From assembly GCA_015847255.1 (NCBI GenBank), contig JADLZK010004634.1, positions 372,001-436,000 on the forward strand: DNA of 64,000 bases, read 5' to 3'. Positions 1-11,919 of this stretch are shown piece after piece (within the stretch, counting starts at the first letter, position 1; the number at the start of each line of letters is the position of its first letter). Under the pieces are notes generated by a model. The model ran no database searches. It saw nothing but the letters and a program-made list of their open reading frames with translations, and was not told the origin of the DNA. Made by a program: the position numbers and the translations under genes. The stretch is from Hyparrhenia diplandra. Its lineage: Eukaryota > Streptophyta > Magnoliopsida > Poales > Poaceae.

Positions 1-400
1 CGAGTACAGAAAATGAATATAAGTTAAGACCTTCCTATTGGATCTTTTTATTTTAGGAAGCTGGGATGAAATGAGAGGAAAGATCCTAGCATTTCAAGTT
101 AAGAGGTGGACTCCTGTTGTTTGTCATTTTCGGTTTTATAGGGGCTTCTGTGCACTTTTGCCAGGACAATCTTCTCTGTATCCGGTATGTTCATATATGT
201 ATGTGTATATGCGTATTTGTACATTTTCCTTACGTATTAATACAGATAAGTTCTATCAAAAAAAAAAGTAGGGTGGTTCGTTGGCTTGTTGGGTGAGCTG
301 GATAGGTTACTGGGCTAGCTGTAGCTGACTGGCTGGGGCATAGTTATTTGCAGCACTGGGCTCTAAACAGTCGCACCCACCTATCACCCAATATATATAA

Positions 401-807
401 GAGTTACTTTCACAAAATTACGATTTTTGGGTTCAATTTCAGAAAACTACGACTACTTGCAACCCTGGGCCCTTGTAACACAAAACTACGAGTACTTGCA
501 TTTTTTTTTTTTTTTTTTTTTGAAAGGATAATACTTGCACCCATGTAACACAAAACTACAACTTTTTAAGCCTAGTCCTACCTGTCCACACATTTCAGCA
601 AAATGAAATTGTGTGGCTGATAGGTGGGACCATGCCAAAAAGTCAGTAGTTTTGTATTATAAGGGTGCAGATAGTCATAGTTTTCTAAAATTGAGCTCAA
701 AAGTCATAGTATTATAAGGGTGCAGATAGTCATAGTTTTCAAACATTGAGCTCAAAGGTTATTATGTTACAAGGGTGCAAGTATTCGTAGTCATGTGAAA
801 TTATCTC
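401..807. mobile_element. Mutator-type foldback MITE
   Basis: The ends are inverted copies of each other (GAGTTACTTTCAC on the left, GTGAAATTATCTC on the right), and a perfect 9-bp direct repeat, TATATATAA, lies at 392-400 and 808-816. A 9-bp target duplication with long inverted ends is typical of Mutator-like MITEs. The right half holds two tandem copies of a roughly 65-bp unit containing AAGGGTGCAGATAGTCATAG. No coding capacity. The left arm is interrupted by a 31-bp poly(T) insertion, listed separately. Confidence 0.8.
501..531. mobile_element. 31-bp poly(T) micro-insertion with target duplication
   Basis: Twenty-one T residues followed by GAAAGGATAA sit between two copies of TACTTGCA (493-500 and 532-539). 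The flanking repeat and homopolymer tail fit target-primed insertion of a very short A-tailed transcript on the minus strand. It lies inside the foldback MITE, so it is younger. Confidence 0.55.
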
Positions 808-906
808 TATATATAAACGGCCAGCAGCCCTTCGAATACATGACAGCCTTAAGATACAGTAACAGTTTGCTCCTTGAATCAGATAGACGAAGAGTCCTAC
901 CAATTA

Positions 907-1048
907 CTCTCTCCATTCCAAAATGTACTTTGGCTTTTCAAAATTCATTTCTTTTACTATATATCTAGACATGGCTTATAACTAGGTGCATAGCAAAATT
1001 TATATATCTAGAAAAACCAAAGTGAACTATAATTTAAAACGGATGGAG
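907..1048. mobile_element. Stowaway-type MITE
   Basis: A 142-bp element flanked by TA. The left end CTCTCTCCATTCCAAAATGT mirrors the right end through subterminal sequence resembling TTTGGCTTTTC. Size, TA duplication and end motif are those of grass Stowaway MITEs. Confidence 0.75.
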
Positions 1049-1143
1049 TATATAGACAGAACGTATCCTATATAACCCACCTTCGTGTGCAACCTATGCA
1101 ACCAGCAATTAAGGCCACAAGATCTAAATCCAACATATGTATC

Positions 1144-1332
1144 CAGGTGGAAGGATTTAAGTGAAAAAAATCCTAGACATTGGATCCAGATTCTGTGGCC
1201 TTAATTGATGGTGGTGGCACACGAAGCTGAGTTACAGGTGGAAGGATTTAAATGAAAAAAATCCTAGACATTGTATCCAGATTCTGTGGCCTTAATTGAT
1301 GGTTACATTGGTGGCACACGAAGCTGAGTTAC
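1144..1332. repeat. 91-bp tandem duplication
   Basis: Two copies beginning CAGGTGGAAGGATTTAA start at 1144 and 1235. Copy 2 differs by a few substitutions and a 7-bp insertion. An inverted partial match (CAATTAAGGCCACA, near 1106) precedes them, so this may be the remains of a foldback element. From here to 2197 I see no gene. Confidence 0.8.
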
Positions 1333-2197
1333 ACAGGATATGTTACCGTATATAGATAAGGCAAGCTGCAAAGCCATCCCAGACTATACAAAAATGCTTC
1401 AAGCAAGGTTGCTAGACTTACGCTGCATCCTACCATGCAGTATCAAGTTTGTGCTTCTGCCATGCTGCTAGAATCAGTTACTCCGTGAATTATTTGATGA
1501 CAACATAGCTTATGTGATTTAGAATGATGCTGTCACAATGCAACAGGCATACGTGACCACGCATACTTAAAGAATTATTCCCTAATGTCGTATATTTATT
1601 TCCACGCAAAATCTAGCAAGGCCAAACACTAGTCCAACATTGACGAACCGAGTGGATATTTATTTACGCCGATGCAGTTATTTTTAACCTAACATACAGG
1701 AAGTTTATCACCTGATGAGGGATTATAGAGGAAGACACATCTGTTAGCAAAGCAAAACAAATGACAGAACTTTTTTTTGTGGCTCAAATTAGTGTTCAAC
1801 GTAATAAATACTAGCATAACTAATACTGGTAGCATATGGTAAATTATAGTAGTTGCGTAATAGTGAATTTCCAGCCAACCCATATTTAAACACTCATCTC
1901 TTGTATGTCTCATTAGTAAAATAATTAGTAGTCACAACAAGCTCTAGTTCCAATCACCAGCCTCCTGGAGAACCATACGAGATAACAAGCTTCAATTACA
2001 TGGGCTCAGATCATGTATGACGACTTGAGCCACCTCTGCAAACAAAAAACAAAATTATGAGATTACTGCGCTTGATTTTGCTTGCATAAGAATAAAATGA
2101 AAAAAAAATATAACCTCTCCAACATCTTTATAAACCTTAATGAATCAAGTGATAAAAGCTCCTAGAAATTTTGATGACATCAGAAGTTTTGTTGGTA

Positions 2198-2401
2198 CTC
2201 CCCCATTTCAAATTATAAGTCGCTTTGACTTTTTTGATACATCCGTTATATTATGCATCTAGATATAATAAATAATAATATGTCTAGATACACCGGGTGC
2301 TTTGCTCCACAGTTTTTCCTCAAAAAAATAGTATGTCTAGATATTAACAGAATGGATGAATCAAAAATGTCAAAGCGACTTATAATTTGGAACGGAGGGA
2401 G
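2198..2401. mobile_element. Stowaway-type MITE with internal insertion
   Basis: Flanked by TA, with ends CTCCCCCATTTCAAATTATA and its inverted counterpart ending GGAACGGAGGGAG. The subterminal CAAATTATAAGTCGCTTTGAC is repeated inverted at the right. The centre carries about 55 extra bases bounded by two copies of ATATGTCTAGATA (or close to it), so it has been hit by a small insertion. It lies just downstream of the ankyrin gene stop codon and may fall in its 3' UTR. Confidence 0.85.
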
Positions 2402-2450
2402 TAATAAATAAGCTTGGACAAGAAAACATAACTTATCGTGTACATCCAGC

Positions 2451-5400
2451 TCATGCCTTCCTCAAGACCTTCAACAGTGGAAATGCAACGCTACAAAATG
2501 CTCTCTTGTGTTGATTACTGAACTGCTTAAACCTTCTGACTGGACCAAGATTGAGATCTGGAATCAGGGGAGATCCTTGGCCCGCTAACTTGTTCCTAGA
2601 ATTTTCAAACTCTTTAAGAGTAGGCATATACGCCGCTGGGATCACCTTCACAGGTGACTTCTGTTTCAGCACTGATCTCCAATATGGGAAAAAACTCCGT
2701 GCATATTCAATTCCCCATCCTCTAGGTGTTCCATTCCTCACAGCCTTGTCTCAGTTCAAAAAAGATCAAAATGTTAGACTGGGTGGAAAAAAAAAACAGA
2801 TATATGCATATGATATACTACATGTTATCTGCATCAATATATGGAAAATGCACTGTTACTAAAGCAATTTAAATATGTTCCTTCAGCGGGATGTTCAGTA
2901 ACTCAAGTAACCTACCAAGTGCTTTGACCAAGCAGATCAAGAGAAGTATAGAGACAAGGGCAAAGAAAGACTAGTATTCAGTCTACAAGCACGTTTTTAG
3001 ACCAGTTTCAATTGGTTTCAATTATTTTTACTTTAATTGCTAAAATATAGAAAGTAGCAAGGAAGTAGTTACTTCCATGTGTATATCTCTAGATTTAGGG
3101 TGTATATTGTCCGACGAAGTAGGAAATGTAAACTGGCAAACCCTTTCAGTTTTCACCTATGTACGTTAGCAGTCCAACAAGGCTCGGTGTACTGTCTACA
3201 TCTAGATAAGCCTGGGCGTCAATCCTTCAAATCTAGCTTGCGACACATTCATAGAGCTCACCAGTTATCACCTAGCAGCATGATCTTGAGACTAGCACCA
3301 TGTGTTGTCCCCCCAAGGTTGGGGTAGTTAGTTATCTCATAGTAGAGGCACCTAACCACTGAACTAAATACGAAAAGTTAGGTGCCGATGATTCATCGCT
3401 TTTTGGAAAGGGGGTTTGGGGGAAAACCTTTTTAAAGGGTTGACGCCCGGATACCCTTTCCAACCTATGCACGAATATAAACTCCCTTACCTTTCATACA
3501 CCCCGAGGGGCCTTTCCGGTAATACCGTCGCGTCGGTCACTATCGCAGGCAAGCTCCCCGAGGAGACTTACCAGTAGATTCTTCCACCTAGCTGGACTTC
3601 TGGTCCTCTTTTGGAAGAGTAACTACAATCTGTGCCTTCTTGTCTTGACTCTAAAGTCTATAACCTGTTCTTGCCAGGGAATGTATTTATTGGCCGTTAT
3701 CCCCAGGGGTTGATTTGCGGATAGGTTCTTAAGGCTCATATGAGACAGCTTTGCTATTAGCTCAAGAGATTAGTTTGTAGCACATTTTCACTAATATTTC
3801 CAATTTCCTTTGTTTCACAAATATTTCCTCAATGCAGAGAGTTCTTTCACGAGCAGGTATGATAGTCGTGTAATCAGTAAAATTACAAAAGATCATGCAA
3901 GTAGTCATATAGAAACAGCATCGGTAACAAAGACCTTGCACTGGTTTTAGTATGATATCCCATTGCAGAAAAATAGGCGGCGACCATTTAAACCAATGCT
4001 TTCAAGCAGAAATTATTCAAATTGAATGCATGGAAATTTCCACTTCCCCAACATAAACTTTTAAGCAGAAAGCAGTGTAAAAGGAAATAACCTTTTCTGC
4101 TTTAGAATCCAGACAAGGAATTCCTGGAGATGCCTTCATTGCAAAAATATCCCCTGTCATCCACCTCAAATAACTGAGACTTACTTTCTCAAATCTTTAA
4201 AGAGAAATATCAAACAACACAAGCACTGACATACCACGTTTGTCAGGCGACACTTCAGATAATTCCAGTTCATAGTGGTAGCTTCACAAACAAGTAGAAG
4301 AAATAAATAAACAAACATCATGATCATGTAGTTGTAGGTCAAATTATAATAAATAAATCTACTAAGAAGGTGCAAAAATAGTACAGATTTCCAATGTCAA
4401 TGTCTTCTCCAGTATGGCCAAACCCATTATCTTGAAGAATCGATGAAACATGATGAATCACCTCATTACGCGGTACCTGCACATCAGTGGGCACCTGCAT
4501 ACCATGTTCAACTTTTTTGAGACAAGTGACATTGATGTTGAACAATCATTTGTTGAAAATGTAATAAAACAGCACCACCGCATAATAAGTGTGAGCTGAG
4601 AAATGACAATTGATATGTAAAAAGGCTTGCACAGGCTTTCAAATAAAGGAAATCACATTGGCAACAAAAAAGTTCAGCTAAGACACATTCTTGTACCATG
4701 TCAGGATTCAGAACAAGTCCACATAATAAATTGGCCGTTTGAGGATATTGTGAAGTGTGAACTAAAGAGAACTTACCCATATTTGTGGAAACACATTCGA
4801 AATTTTAAAGTTCCAAGTATTATGTAATGAAGCTGTACTCAAGAGCCCTAAACATAGTCGGACATAATTTACTGATACAGCACCTTAGTTAATAAATAAA
4901 TATTCTGTAATGAAGCTGTAGCATTAGCTGCAAGTGCTTAACATAATGTATTCATCTTTATGGTGTGTGCATATACTAATAAATTATCAGGCATTTAAAA
5001 CTGAAATACATCTCTACACAAGTACACATACGCAAGGTCCCTAGACATAGTCCATAAGATGACACGTTCATTTATATACCAAGTATTTTAGACCAAGGCT
5101 ACCGATGCAGATATAAACAATTACCCTATTTATATGCCAAATATTGCAGACAAAGGCATGCTGCTGATGTCATCTTTGTTTAGTTCTTAGTAAGTCGTAC
5201 AAAAATGATAAAATAGGTTTTCTAGGAATAAATTTATATCTAAAATTGTAGTGCTCCAATTGCAGTGATTTTTTTTGGTATGCTACTGATGTCATGTGTG
5301 TGCTGTGGCTGGTGTGGGCGGTGCTTTTGGGCCAGATCTGGGCTGAATTTGGACCTGGGCCAAAATGAAGTTGGATCTACTCCTATGCTTTACAATTGAA

Positions 5401-8354
5401 TTTGTAATAAAGGGGCATTGTGTTATGTAGGAAAGTATGTAGAAATAGAAGTTATTAAATTTTACAAAGATCTGCATGCAAGTATGCAACAATGATGGGA
5501 GGAAGCAATTATAGCAAACTTTTTTCTTTTTTGCACAAAAAAAGTTGTATAGAAATTTAATTTGCTATAATTGTAGCAAAGTAATAAGAGAACATGTGAT
5601 CGAATAAGCAAGAAATTTAATTTTTCTGATCGGATCTGATCGGATGTCAAAAAGTCTAGAATACAATGTCTTAATCTTGATATAAGTTGAAAGAGAAATC
5701 ATTGTATCTTGAACAGTTTCTGTAAATTTTTGCAACACCTAAAGTTGATTACATGACTTTTCATTAATAATCATTACACACACCTATGATCGGGAGGGCT
5801 TTTGAACTAGAGTGATATGAGATTTTTGTTCTGTTGCAACGCACGGGCACTCACCTAGTAGATGAAAACCATTCAAAATTCAAATTAAAAACATGAACAC
5901 CAGCAAACACAACAAAAAGAAAAGCCTAAAATGGGTGGCACAGTCTATTTAGGTGAGGATAAAATACCCAACTCTGTAATTAAATGTAATAACACATCGG
6001 CATTCTACATGTCATGGAAAACATCACATCCAATAACTGTTTGTTGAGATTTAATTTAATATGCTACTTGTGACACTAGATTCCCAGCAGTAACTTTGCA
6101 ATAGCAGCATTTCAAATAAGTGTGCACTAACCAGAACCTTTCTGGTGGCATTGCCCTGAATCTGAAATTCCTCATAAAAGGCGTAAATAAATAAGTTTAC
6201 GCATGGCCATCCCCTTGAAATCAATTTTCCAACAAATATTTTGCCAAAAAATTATTAATCTTGGGCTCAAACTATAACAAGAGTATATACATCAGTATAA
6301 GATATTTTCAATTACTCTCAAGTCTCTTAACTGATTCAATAAGTTTCAGCATATATGATGAAGTTAATGCAGAAAACCCTGGGAAGAAGGGTGAAAACAT
6401 CTCAAACCAGGGAAGGATGTCATAGCCATGCTGTCTAAGAAACCAATTCTTGCAAAAAACACATTGAGCAAACAGACTTGAATTATAACAGTAACTAATC
6501 AATGATTTGTACCTCTGGATGTGATCGGATATATGCATCAAGAGCTTCACCAGCGTGGGAAACTGCATGAACAAGTAGTAATGCGACATGAGCAAGCTTT
6601 TCTGCGCCACCAGCTGCTGATTTTCCTTTCCAGTTTGATCTCTCTCCAAGCTGACAATGTGGTCCAGAATACGATTTATGAGAACATAAAACCCATCTTG
6701 CTTGTTTTTGCCGTTTCTGTTGCAGGATAACCACCCATGGATCTGCTTTTGAGTTGCCAGGAGCAAAATTGCGCTCTCGACAAGTCTTCCTTCCTTAATG
6801 TAATTCCAGAGCTCATCGATAAGATTATCTGTCCGTTCCCCAAGCAATCTTGTCGTATCCAAGAAGATTTTCTGCAAAAACAACAAATCAGGAACAAAAC
6901 TCATGAGCTTCCATATTTACAGAGGCACATAAAACTGATTAATTTCCAACAGTGTTGCCACATCCAAGCAAAACATAACTGAACATTCAAATTTGCTGAT
7001 ATCAATTATCTTCTGCAAAGACAATAAGGAATAATATTCAAGAGCATCTGGAATCTATATAGAAGCAGATAGAACTGCGCAATTTCCAGAAGTGTTGTTA
7101 TATCCATGAAAAATCAAAATTTGCTGACATCAACTTGAAATTACTAACTCCTCAAGCAGTAAAGACATGTTTCAACACATGAAAACACAAAAAATGACAC
7201 ATTCTGCAGTCAACATATGGGTGTATAAGAATGTTCAGTCATTTAGTTATGGCATTAGTGGTTTGAGATAAGAGCACAATAACTTTTACACTGCAAAGTA
7301 GATATCTATTCGGTAGGATGGATGTGACAAACCATTTCAGGCAGGCACAGAAGATGGATGAGCTTGCAGACATAGTTCGCATTTGCCTGATTGTTATCAA
7401 GATCCTCCTGGTTAAGAAATGCATTGCCCTCCAGATACTTATGCAGACAAGTGTTCTCAACTGCAACATGGAGCGGAAGTAGGCCTTCAATGACCTCAGG
7501 ACCAGCCGTGCGTACATTTGCCGATGCATTATAGCGGAAGAGCAACTTGATCATGTCAACAGAGAACATTTCAGCAGCTTCGTGAAGAGGGAAATATCCA
7601 TATCGGTTCATGCAATTGGGATTGGCACGAAACCCACAAAGCTGAGGTGCTTTGCCAACCAAAGCAACTGTAGCGCATCGCAGCGCGTTTTGCTTAACTA
7701 TCTGAGTGAAGGTTAGTGGTGTGATGATGAAACCCCATGCCAAGCCACGAACACCCCGTCGAAATAAGTCAAGAAAGCCCTGCACGTTATCCTCATCCAG
7801 TATGGGCACCAGATGTGTAAGCGCATTCCATAAGTCATCATCCACTGACTAGAAGGATCAATTCACAATTGAAAAAGAGAACCTAATCAGTTATCAATGG
7901 GGAAAGGAACACAAAAAAATAAAATAAAGGGCTTGCTCTAACGCATCATTGATAAAGTCCAATAGTTAAAGATAATTCAGATTTTTAATATAATAGCCAA
8001 AAGATTTATCCAACAAATTCTACAGATGGTGATAACAAAAACCTCAGGAGTACGGTCTGGAATGATAATTTTGGTCCTCCTTGAGGTAGCGATCACTTCA
8101 TCTACTTCATCATACCACTGAGAGAGGAAATTTGTCAACCACGGAAGCTAAGAAAATAGAAAAGAAGGAACATCATAACGTGTGGTCAGTTACTGTACCT
8201 CATTGATTAATTTGGCTTGGGCCTGCAGGTCAAGGCCTGGAGGCATAGGACGGAGTGGAGGACAGGGAGGATCCCACGGATCCCATTCATCCATGGATGG
8301 TCCATGAACTTCATGAGAAGCGGGTTTCATTTTGTCCACATGTGTTGTCTCCAT
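2451..8354 (-). CDS. Ankyrin-repeat protein, seven coding exons, one apparent frameshift
   Basis: Exons (minus strand): 8354-8199, 8117-8043, 7848-7333, 6871-6513, 4476-4385, 4173-4092, 2744-2451, all with GT/AG introns. The ATG follows a CTGCAG acceptor by one base, so an untranslated exon lies upstream. The product would be about 524 residues. Residues 150-230 hold two ankyrin-like repeats (YGYFPLHEAAEMFSVDMIKL and a second PLHVAVEN). The rest matches, from memory, a grass family with a conserved SFFPYWRSVL motif near the carboxyl end. Ankyrin repeats usually bind other proteins; the specific role is unknown. Exon 4 is open in one frame from 6871 to about 6650 and in another from about 6620 to 6513. 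One missing base restores both, and the remaining junctions then join in phase. The intron at 4092-2744 carries an unrecognised insertion at about 3290-3800. Confidence 0.8.
3290..3800. other. Unrecognised insertion-like block in an intron
   Basis: Within the last intron of the ankyrin gene, base composition becomes richer in GC, with G/C runs (CCCCCCAAGG, GGGGGTTTGGGGG) and no long frame. It looks unlike the AT-rich intron around it and may be a transposon fragment, but I found no terminal repeats. Confidence 0.3.
5828..5858 (+). mobile_element. Helitron-like 3' terminus (solo)
   Basis: The string TTGCAACGCACGGGCA followed 6 bases later by CTAG and then T resembles the 3' end common to rice Helitrons (GC hairpin, then CTAG, then a host T). 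No convincing 5' end was found in the intron upstream. Confidence 0.35.
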
Positions 8355-8609
8355 TCTGCAGATGTGCCATAGAAAACACTCCAAATAAGTTTCTTTATAT
8401 ATGTTTAGAGATTTTGTGCGATGGAAATGTGGATTTATTTCAAGTACAAAAAAAAAAACAAGATGGCTGACCAATCTATATTTCAGGATCATAACACGAG
8501 CTTTGACCACAATTCCACTATGCACTCCAACCGATCCCTTATACTTGCACCCTTAAACTCCACTCACCTATATTTTACTCATTTCTTGTAACTAACTTTA
8601 AAACATTAT

Positions 8610-8765
8610 GGAACTGATATACGCAAGCAAACCAGTGCAAAACTACAGAGAAATTGAAACTTGCAGGTAGTTGAAGCTTCCTGGAACTGATATATACACA
8701 AGAAAACCAGTGCAATACTACACGGAAATTGAAACTTGCAGGTAGTTGAAGCTTCCTGGAACTGA
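8610..8765. repeat. 73-75 bp tandem repeat upstream of the ankyrin coding region
   Basis: GGAACTGATAT starts at 8610 and 8683, with a third partial start at 8758. Each unit contains GAAACTTGCAGGTAGTTGAA. It lies between the coding start and the probable promoter, so it is probably within the 5' intron. Confidence 0.85.
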
Positions 8766-9198
8766 AATTGCAAGCAAGCCAGCTGGCACACGGCCACGCG
8801 CAGTATAGGAGTCGCGCTGCTCGAAGGCTCCAGAGGCCGTGGAGGTCCACTCCGCCGCGGCTACCAGCGACAGCTCCCTCAGAGAGGCCGCCTCTCGTCC
8901 GCACGCTCGAACCCCTCCCCCGCGCTCGTCCAAGGCGCGCCAGGCCGCAAGGAGGAGGAAGATGAGGGCCAGGAGGCAGGAGGCCACGGCGGAGGAGCCA
9001 GAGCAGGAGCGCGCGGCCGCGTACCAGAGCAGGTGAAGGCGAGAGCGCTAGCTGTGCGGATCTAGACAAAGAAACTAGCCATGGACGGCGCAGCTGTCCC
9101 CGACGTCTGCGCGGACCTACAAGCGCTGGATCTATACGGTGCAGACCTGTCGGCGGGGTAGAGGCGACGGTTAATGGAGATGGCAGACGGGCGTACCT

Positions 9199-9470
9199 GG
9201 AGCGCCGGGTCAAATTAAAGGCGCGGGCGAAGCTCAAGAAATGGGCCCTCAAAACAACCCAATCTCGTGTGCAGGAAGGAAACGCGTAGGGCACGGGAGT
9301 TCGCGGACGACGGCGCGGAGGCAGCTGAATGGGAAATTTTTTCTTTTGTTCACACTCTGTTGGGCTGAATCGGCTCCAATCGGTGATTTTTTTCTTTTGT
9401 TCACACGGACACGGGTACAGGCTCACATATTTGAGGTTGGGCCCCTGGCCTCATGGGCCGCCGCTGGCAC
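9199..9470 (-). promoter_or_regulatory. Probable promoter and first exon of the ankyrin gene (site II cluster)
   Basis: TGGGCC, the plant site II motif, occurs at 9242, 9438 and 9454, with a related TGGGCT at 9361. On the minus strand CTCCAG precedes GTACGC at 9198, a good splice donor for a non-coding first exon spliced to the acceptor just before the ATG at 8354. The GC-rich block 8770-9230 would then be 5' intron. Long frames here on both strands are low-complexity Arg/Pro/Ala and not credible proteins. Confidence 0.45.
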
Positions 9471-9824
9471 CCCCAGGGCCGGGCCCGTGTGGTTGGCGCG
9501 AAGGAGGAGGGGCGGAGGCCGGGGGAGAAAAGGGTTTTGAGGGGCGGGAATCAGCGAATTGGAGCCGGATTCTGACTTTATAGAAACTTCATACAGTAGA
9601 TTTTTAGCACAGTCTCCTCCTTCCAAACTTTGGCACAATCTCCTCCTTCCAACTAACATCTAACGGCTACAGAGACTTTGTCCAGGTTATAAGCAACAGT
9701 TTACAGATTAAGCAAAATGACTAGCAACAGATCACTCTAAAAATTAAACAGGCAGCCAACAAAGTAGTATATTGATAAAAATTTATAGATTTTAGTTCCC
9801 CGTCTATTTCTATATCTAATATAA

Positions 9825-10639
9825 TCTATATATAATAACAAAACACGAAAATTTTCGCCAATCCGCCAAACTTTCCGTCCGCCTTGTGTTTTACGTCTGT
9901 CCGGCCGCGGCTGGCCTCGAAGACAGGAGAGAGCAGGGGAGACACGCAGCTTCAAAGAGCTCCGGCTGTTCGAGAGGAAGGCCGTGCGCGTATTTTGCGC
10001 GCGCTACTTGGCGAGAGGAAGGTCCTCTGCCGCCTCTCGCGGAAGAGGGGCGGATCCGGCGAGGGAGGAGGAGGGGCGCGTGCCGCCGACCGCCACTCAC
10101 CGAGGATGCTTGCTTGCGCCGCCGCCTCCTTCCTCAACTCCCATGCCGTCGCACACAACGCAAAGCGTAAAAGAGGCCTCCTCCGACTCCGATCCGAAGC
10201 GAGCAAGGGAGCCACCGCCGTCTCAATGGCGCTGGGCCGGGCTGGAAGACGAGGATCTGGCTGGGGCCTTCGAGACTGGGAGGACGCGGCACGTGGCGCG
10301 CCTATGACGAGGAAAAAAAAAAAAAAAGGAAACAAGGGTAAAAGAAGAAATAAAATAGAAAAGGATTAAAAATAGAATTAAAAAAAAGAAAAAGAAAAAA
10401 ATAAAAAAAACGAGTAGGAGATAGAATAAAAAAAGTGAGGAGAGATGAGATGGTAGTTGCGATGGTTGAATAAGATATTAGAGTAGAGATACAAATATGA
10501 GTACACGACCAAAAAAAAATATATTTTAGATGACACCACTATTACATAAATTTTCAAATCGCAAGTCATTGTATGACAACTTAGCAAGTCGCATGTCCTT
10601 GTATGTCCCGATGTAACGCACGAAAGCACGTTTTGCTAG
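9825..10639 (+). mobile_element. Putative non-autonomous Helitron with a GC-rich cargo
   Basis: The left end TCTATATATAATAACAAAAC follows an A. The right end is GTAACGCACG, then 14 bases, then CTAG followed by T, resembling rice Helitron ends. There are no terminal inverted repeats and no target duplication, as expected. Inside, 9890-10300 is much more GC-rich than the flanks and looks like a captured 5' gene region; one plus frame beginning near 10143 (MPSHTTQSVKEASSDSD) has a plausible amino-terminal look. No Rep/helicase. Confidence 0.5.
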
Positions 10640-11620
10640 TAATTATAAAGAGACAAAAAAATATCATGATTAATCTGAATATGAGTTCTTTATTAACCTG
10701 AACAGGAGTTCTCGGTACGTTTCAGCTTTTTATATACATGGCAGCACAATATTCCATATCGGCGGGAGTAGCTTCGAGGTCACCCCATCAACTGGCTCGC
10801 TACAACTCAGGCGTGCCTCGGCTCTCGACGCACGGATCGTCTAGCAAGCCCGGCACCACCGAGAACGGCGGCGGTTCCATGTCCTCGTCGCGGCACAGCC
10901 TGAGCGTGTTGTTCGTCCCGGAGTTACTCGCGTCCATCGAGCGATGAGCTTAATTGGGGACAAGGCGGCCACATCAAGTGGATGACAACCTCAAGGCGCT
11001 GCTCGAAGGCCTGCCCGGGTCTGGTGCGCAGGCTGCGCCGGCGTGCGCTTTGTCATGTGCCGCGACTACAACGGCAGCCACGCAAAGGGGTGCTTGAAGC
11101 CAAGCGCAAGTAGACAGTGAAGTGGGCCGAGTGCAATGAGAACGGCCTCGCCCGGTGCCTGATCCGTTCGTGAATCGTGATGGGATCGTCGTCGTCCCCG
11201 CAAACGGTGAGCGGTGGATCTGGCGATTGATTTGGTGAACTCGGGAAAGCTATGCATTGTTGTGGTTTGATTGGGTTTATCTCCCTGTCTATTCGGCTGC
11301 TTCAGAGTTTACTATATGCGTAATCACACAATTCATATGTTCTGTTAGGATACACGACATGCTTGTCATTCACACGAGTATATAGAATAATATAATATAA
11401 TAAATTATACGTATGTCCGTCATTGACACGAGTATACAATAAAAACGCGTTTTCTTACCATTTTAGAGCATATCTAACGAATTTTGGTATTTTTGATAGT
11501 AATTATAAAGAGACAAAAAAATATCATGATTAATCTGAATATGAGTTCTTTATTCTGCCAACAGGAGTTCGGCGATTTTTTTAAACTTTTTATATACATG
11601 GCAGCACAATATTCCATATC
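10637..11620. repeat. Direct duplication about 860 bp apart
   Basis: The segment starting TAGTAATTATAAAGAGACAA at about 10637 recurs at about 11497. The first 55 bases are identical. Then come short replaced blocks, then another identical 35-bp stretch (CTTTTTATATACATGGCAGC onward). A further shared word, TAATTGGGGACAAG, lies at about 10951 and 11826 at nearly the same offset. See the block-mosaic finding. Confidence 0.75.
10974..11173 (+). pseudogene. Glutaredoxin-like protein, cysteine-rich tail, broken
   Basis: Three frames are needed: LKALLEGLPG (about 10990), CAGCAGVRFVMCRDYNGS (about 11025-11080), then VLEAKRK, a stop, and TVKWAECNENGLARC (about 11090-11173). In the plant glutaredoxin-domain family this tail has the form CxxCxGxRFVxCxxCxGS...CxECNENGLxRCPxC and is thought to bind metal. 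Here several cysteines are gone (CRDC to CRDY, CGEC to WAEC, CPIC to CLIR) and two frameshifts and a stop are present. No glutaredoxin domain was seen upstream, so this is a fragment. Confidence 0.7.
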
Positions 11621-11919
11621 TTGGAGCATTTTTTACGTTTCCATCTAGTAAATGTCAAACTCCCGTGCTGCCTCCCCACGCACGCTACCGACCCCGACGT
11701 TCATGGCGGTATGAGCGTTCGCCGCTAGCTTGCACCTATTTTTTTGTTTGTGCGTGAGACTAGGGCTGTGATGACTGCTAAAATTTCTGCGGTTTTCTGT
11801 GCATCGAGGTGGAGGTAGAGCGGTTTTAATTGGGGACAAGTGCACATCCTCAGCAAGAGTGGAGGATAGCCAAGGCAAAAAGAATTTGAGGCAGGGGACA
11901 GCATCTTCATCTAAGATCC

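Noticed and set aside
6495..6734. Separate 79-residue protein on the minus strand
   Set aside because: Its last 37 residues are the continuation of exon 4 of the ankyrin gene after the frame change, not a separate gene.
8575..9426. 283-residue minus-strand open frame
   Set aside because: Arg/Pro/Leu-rich with no domain, runs across a tandem repeat and a site II promoter; best read as 5' intron and leader of the ankyrin gene.
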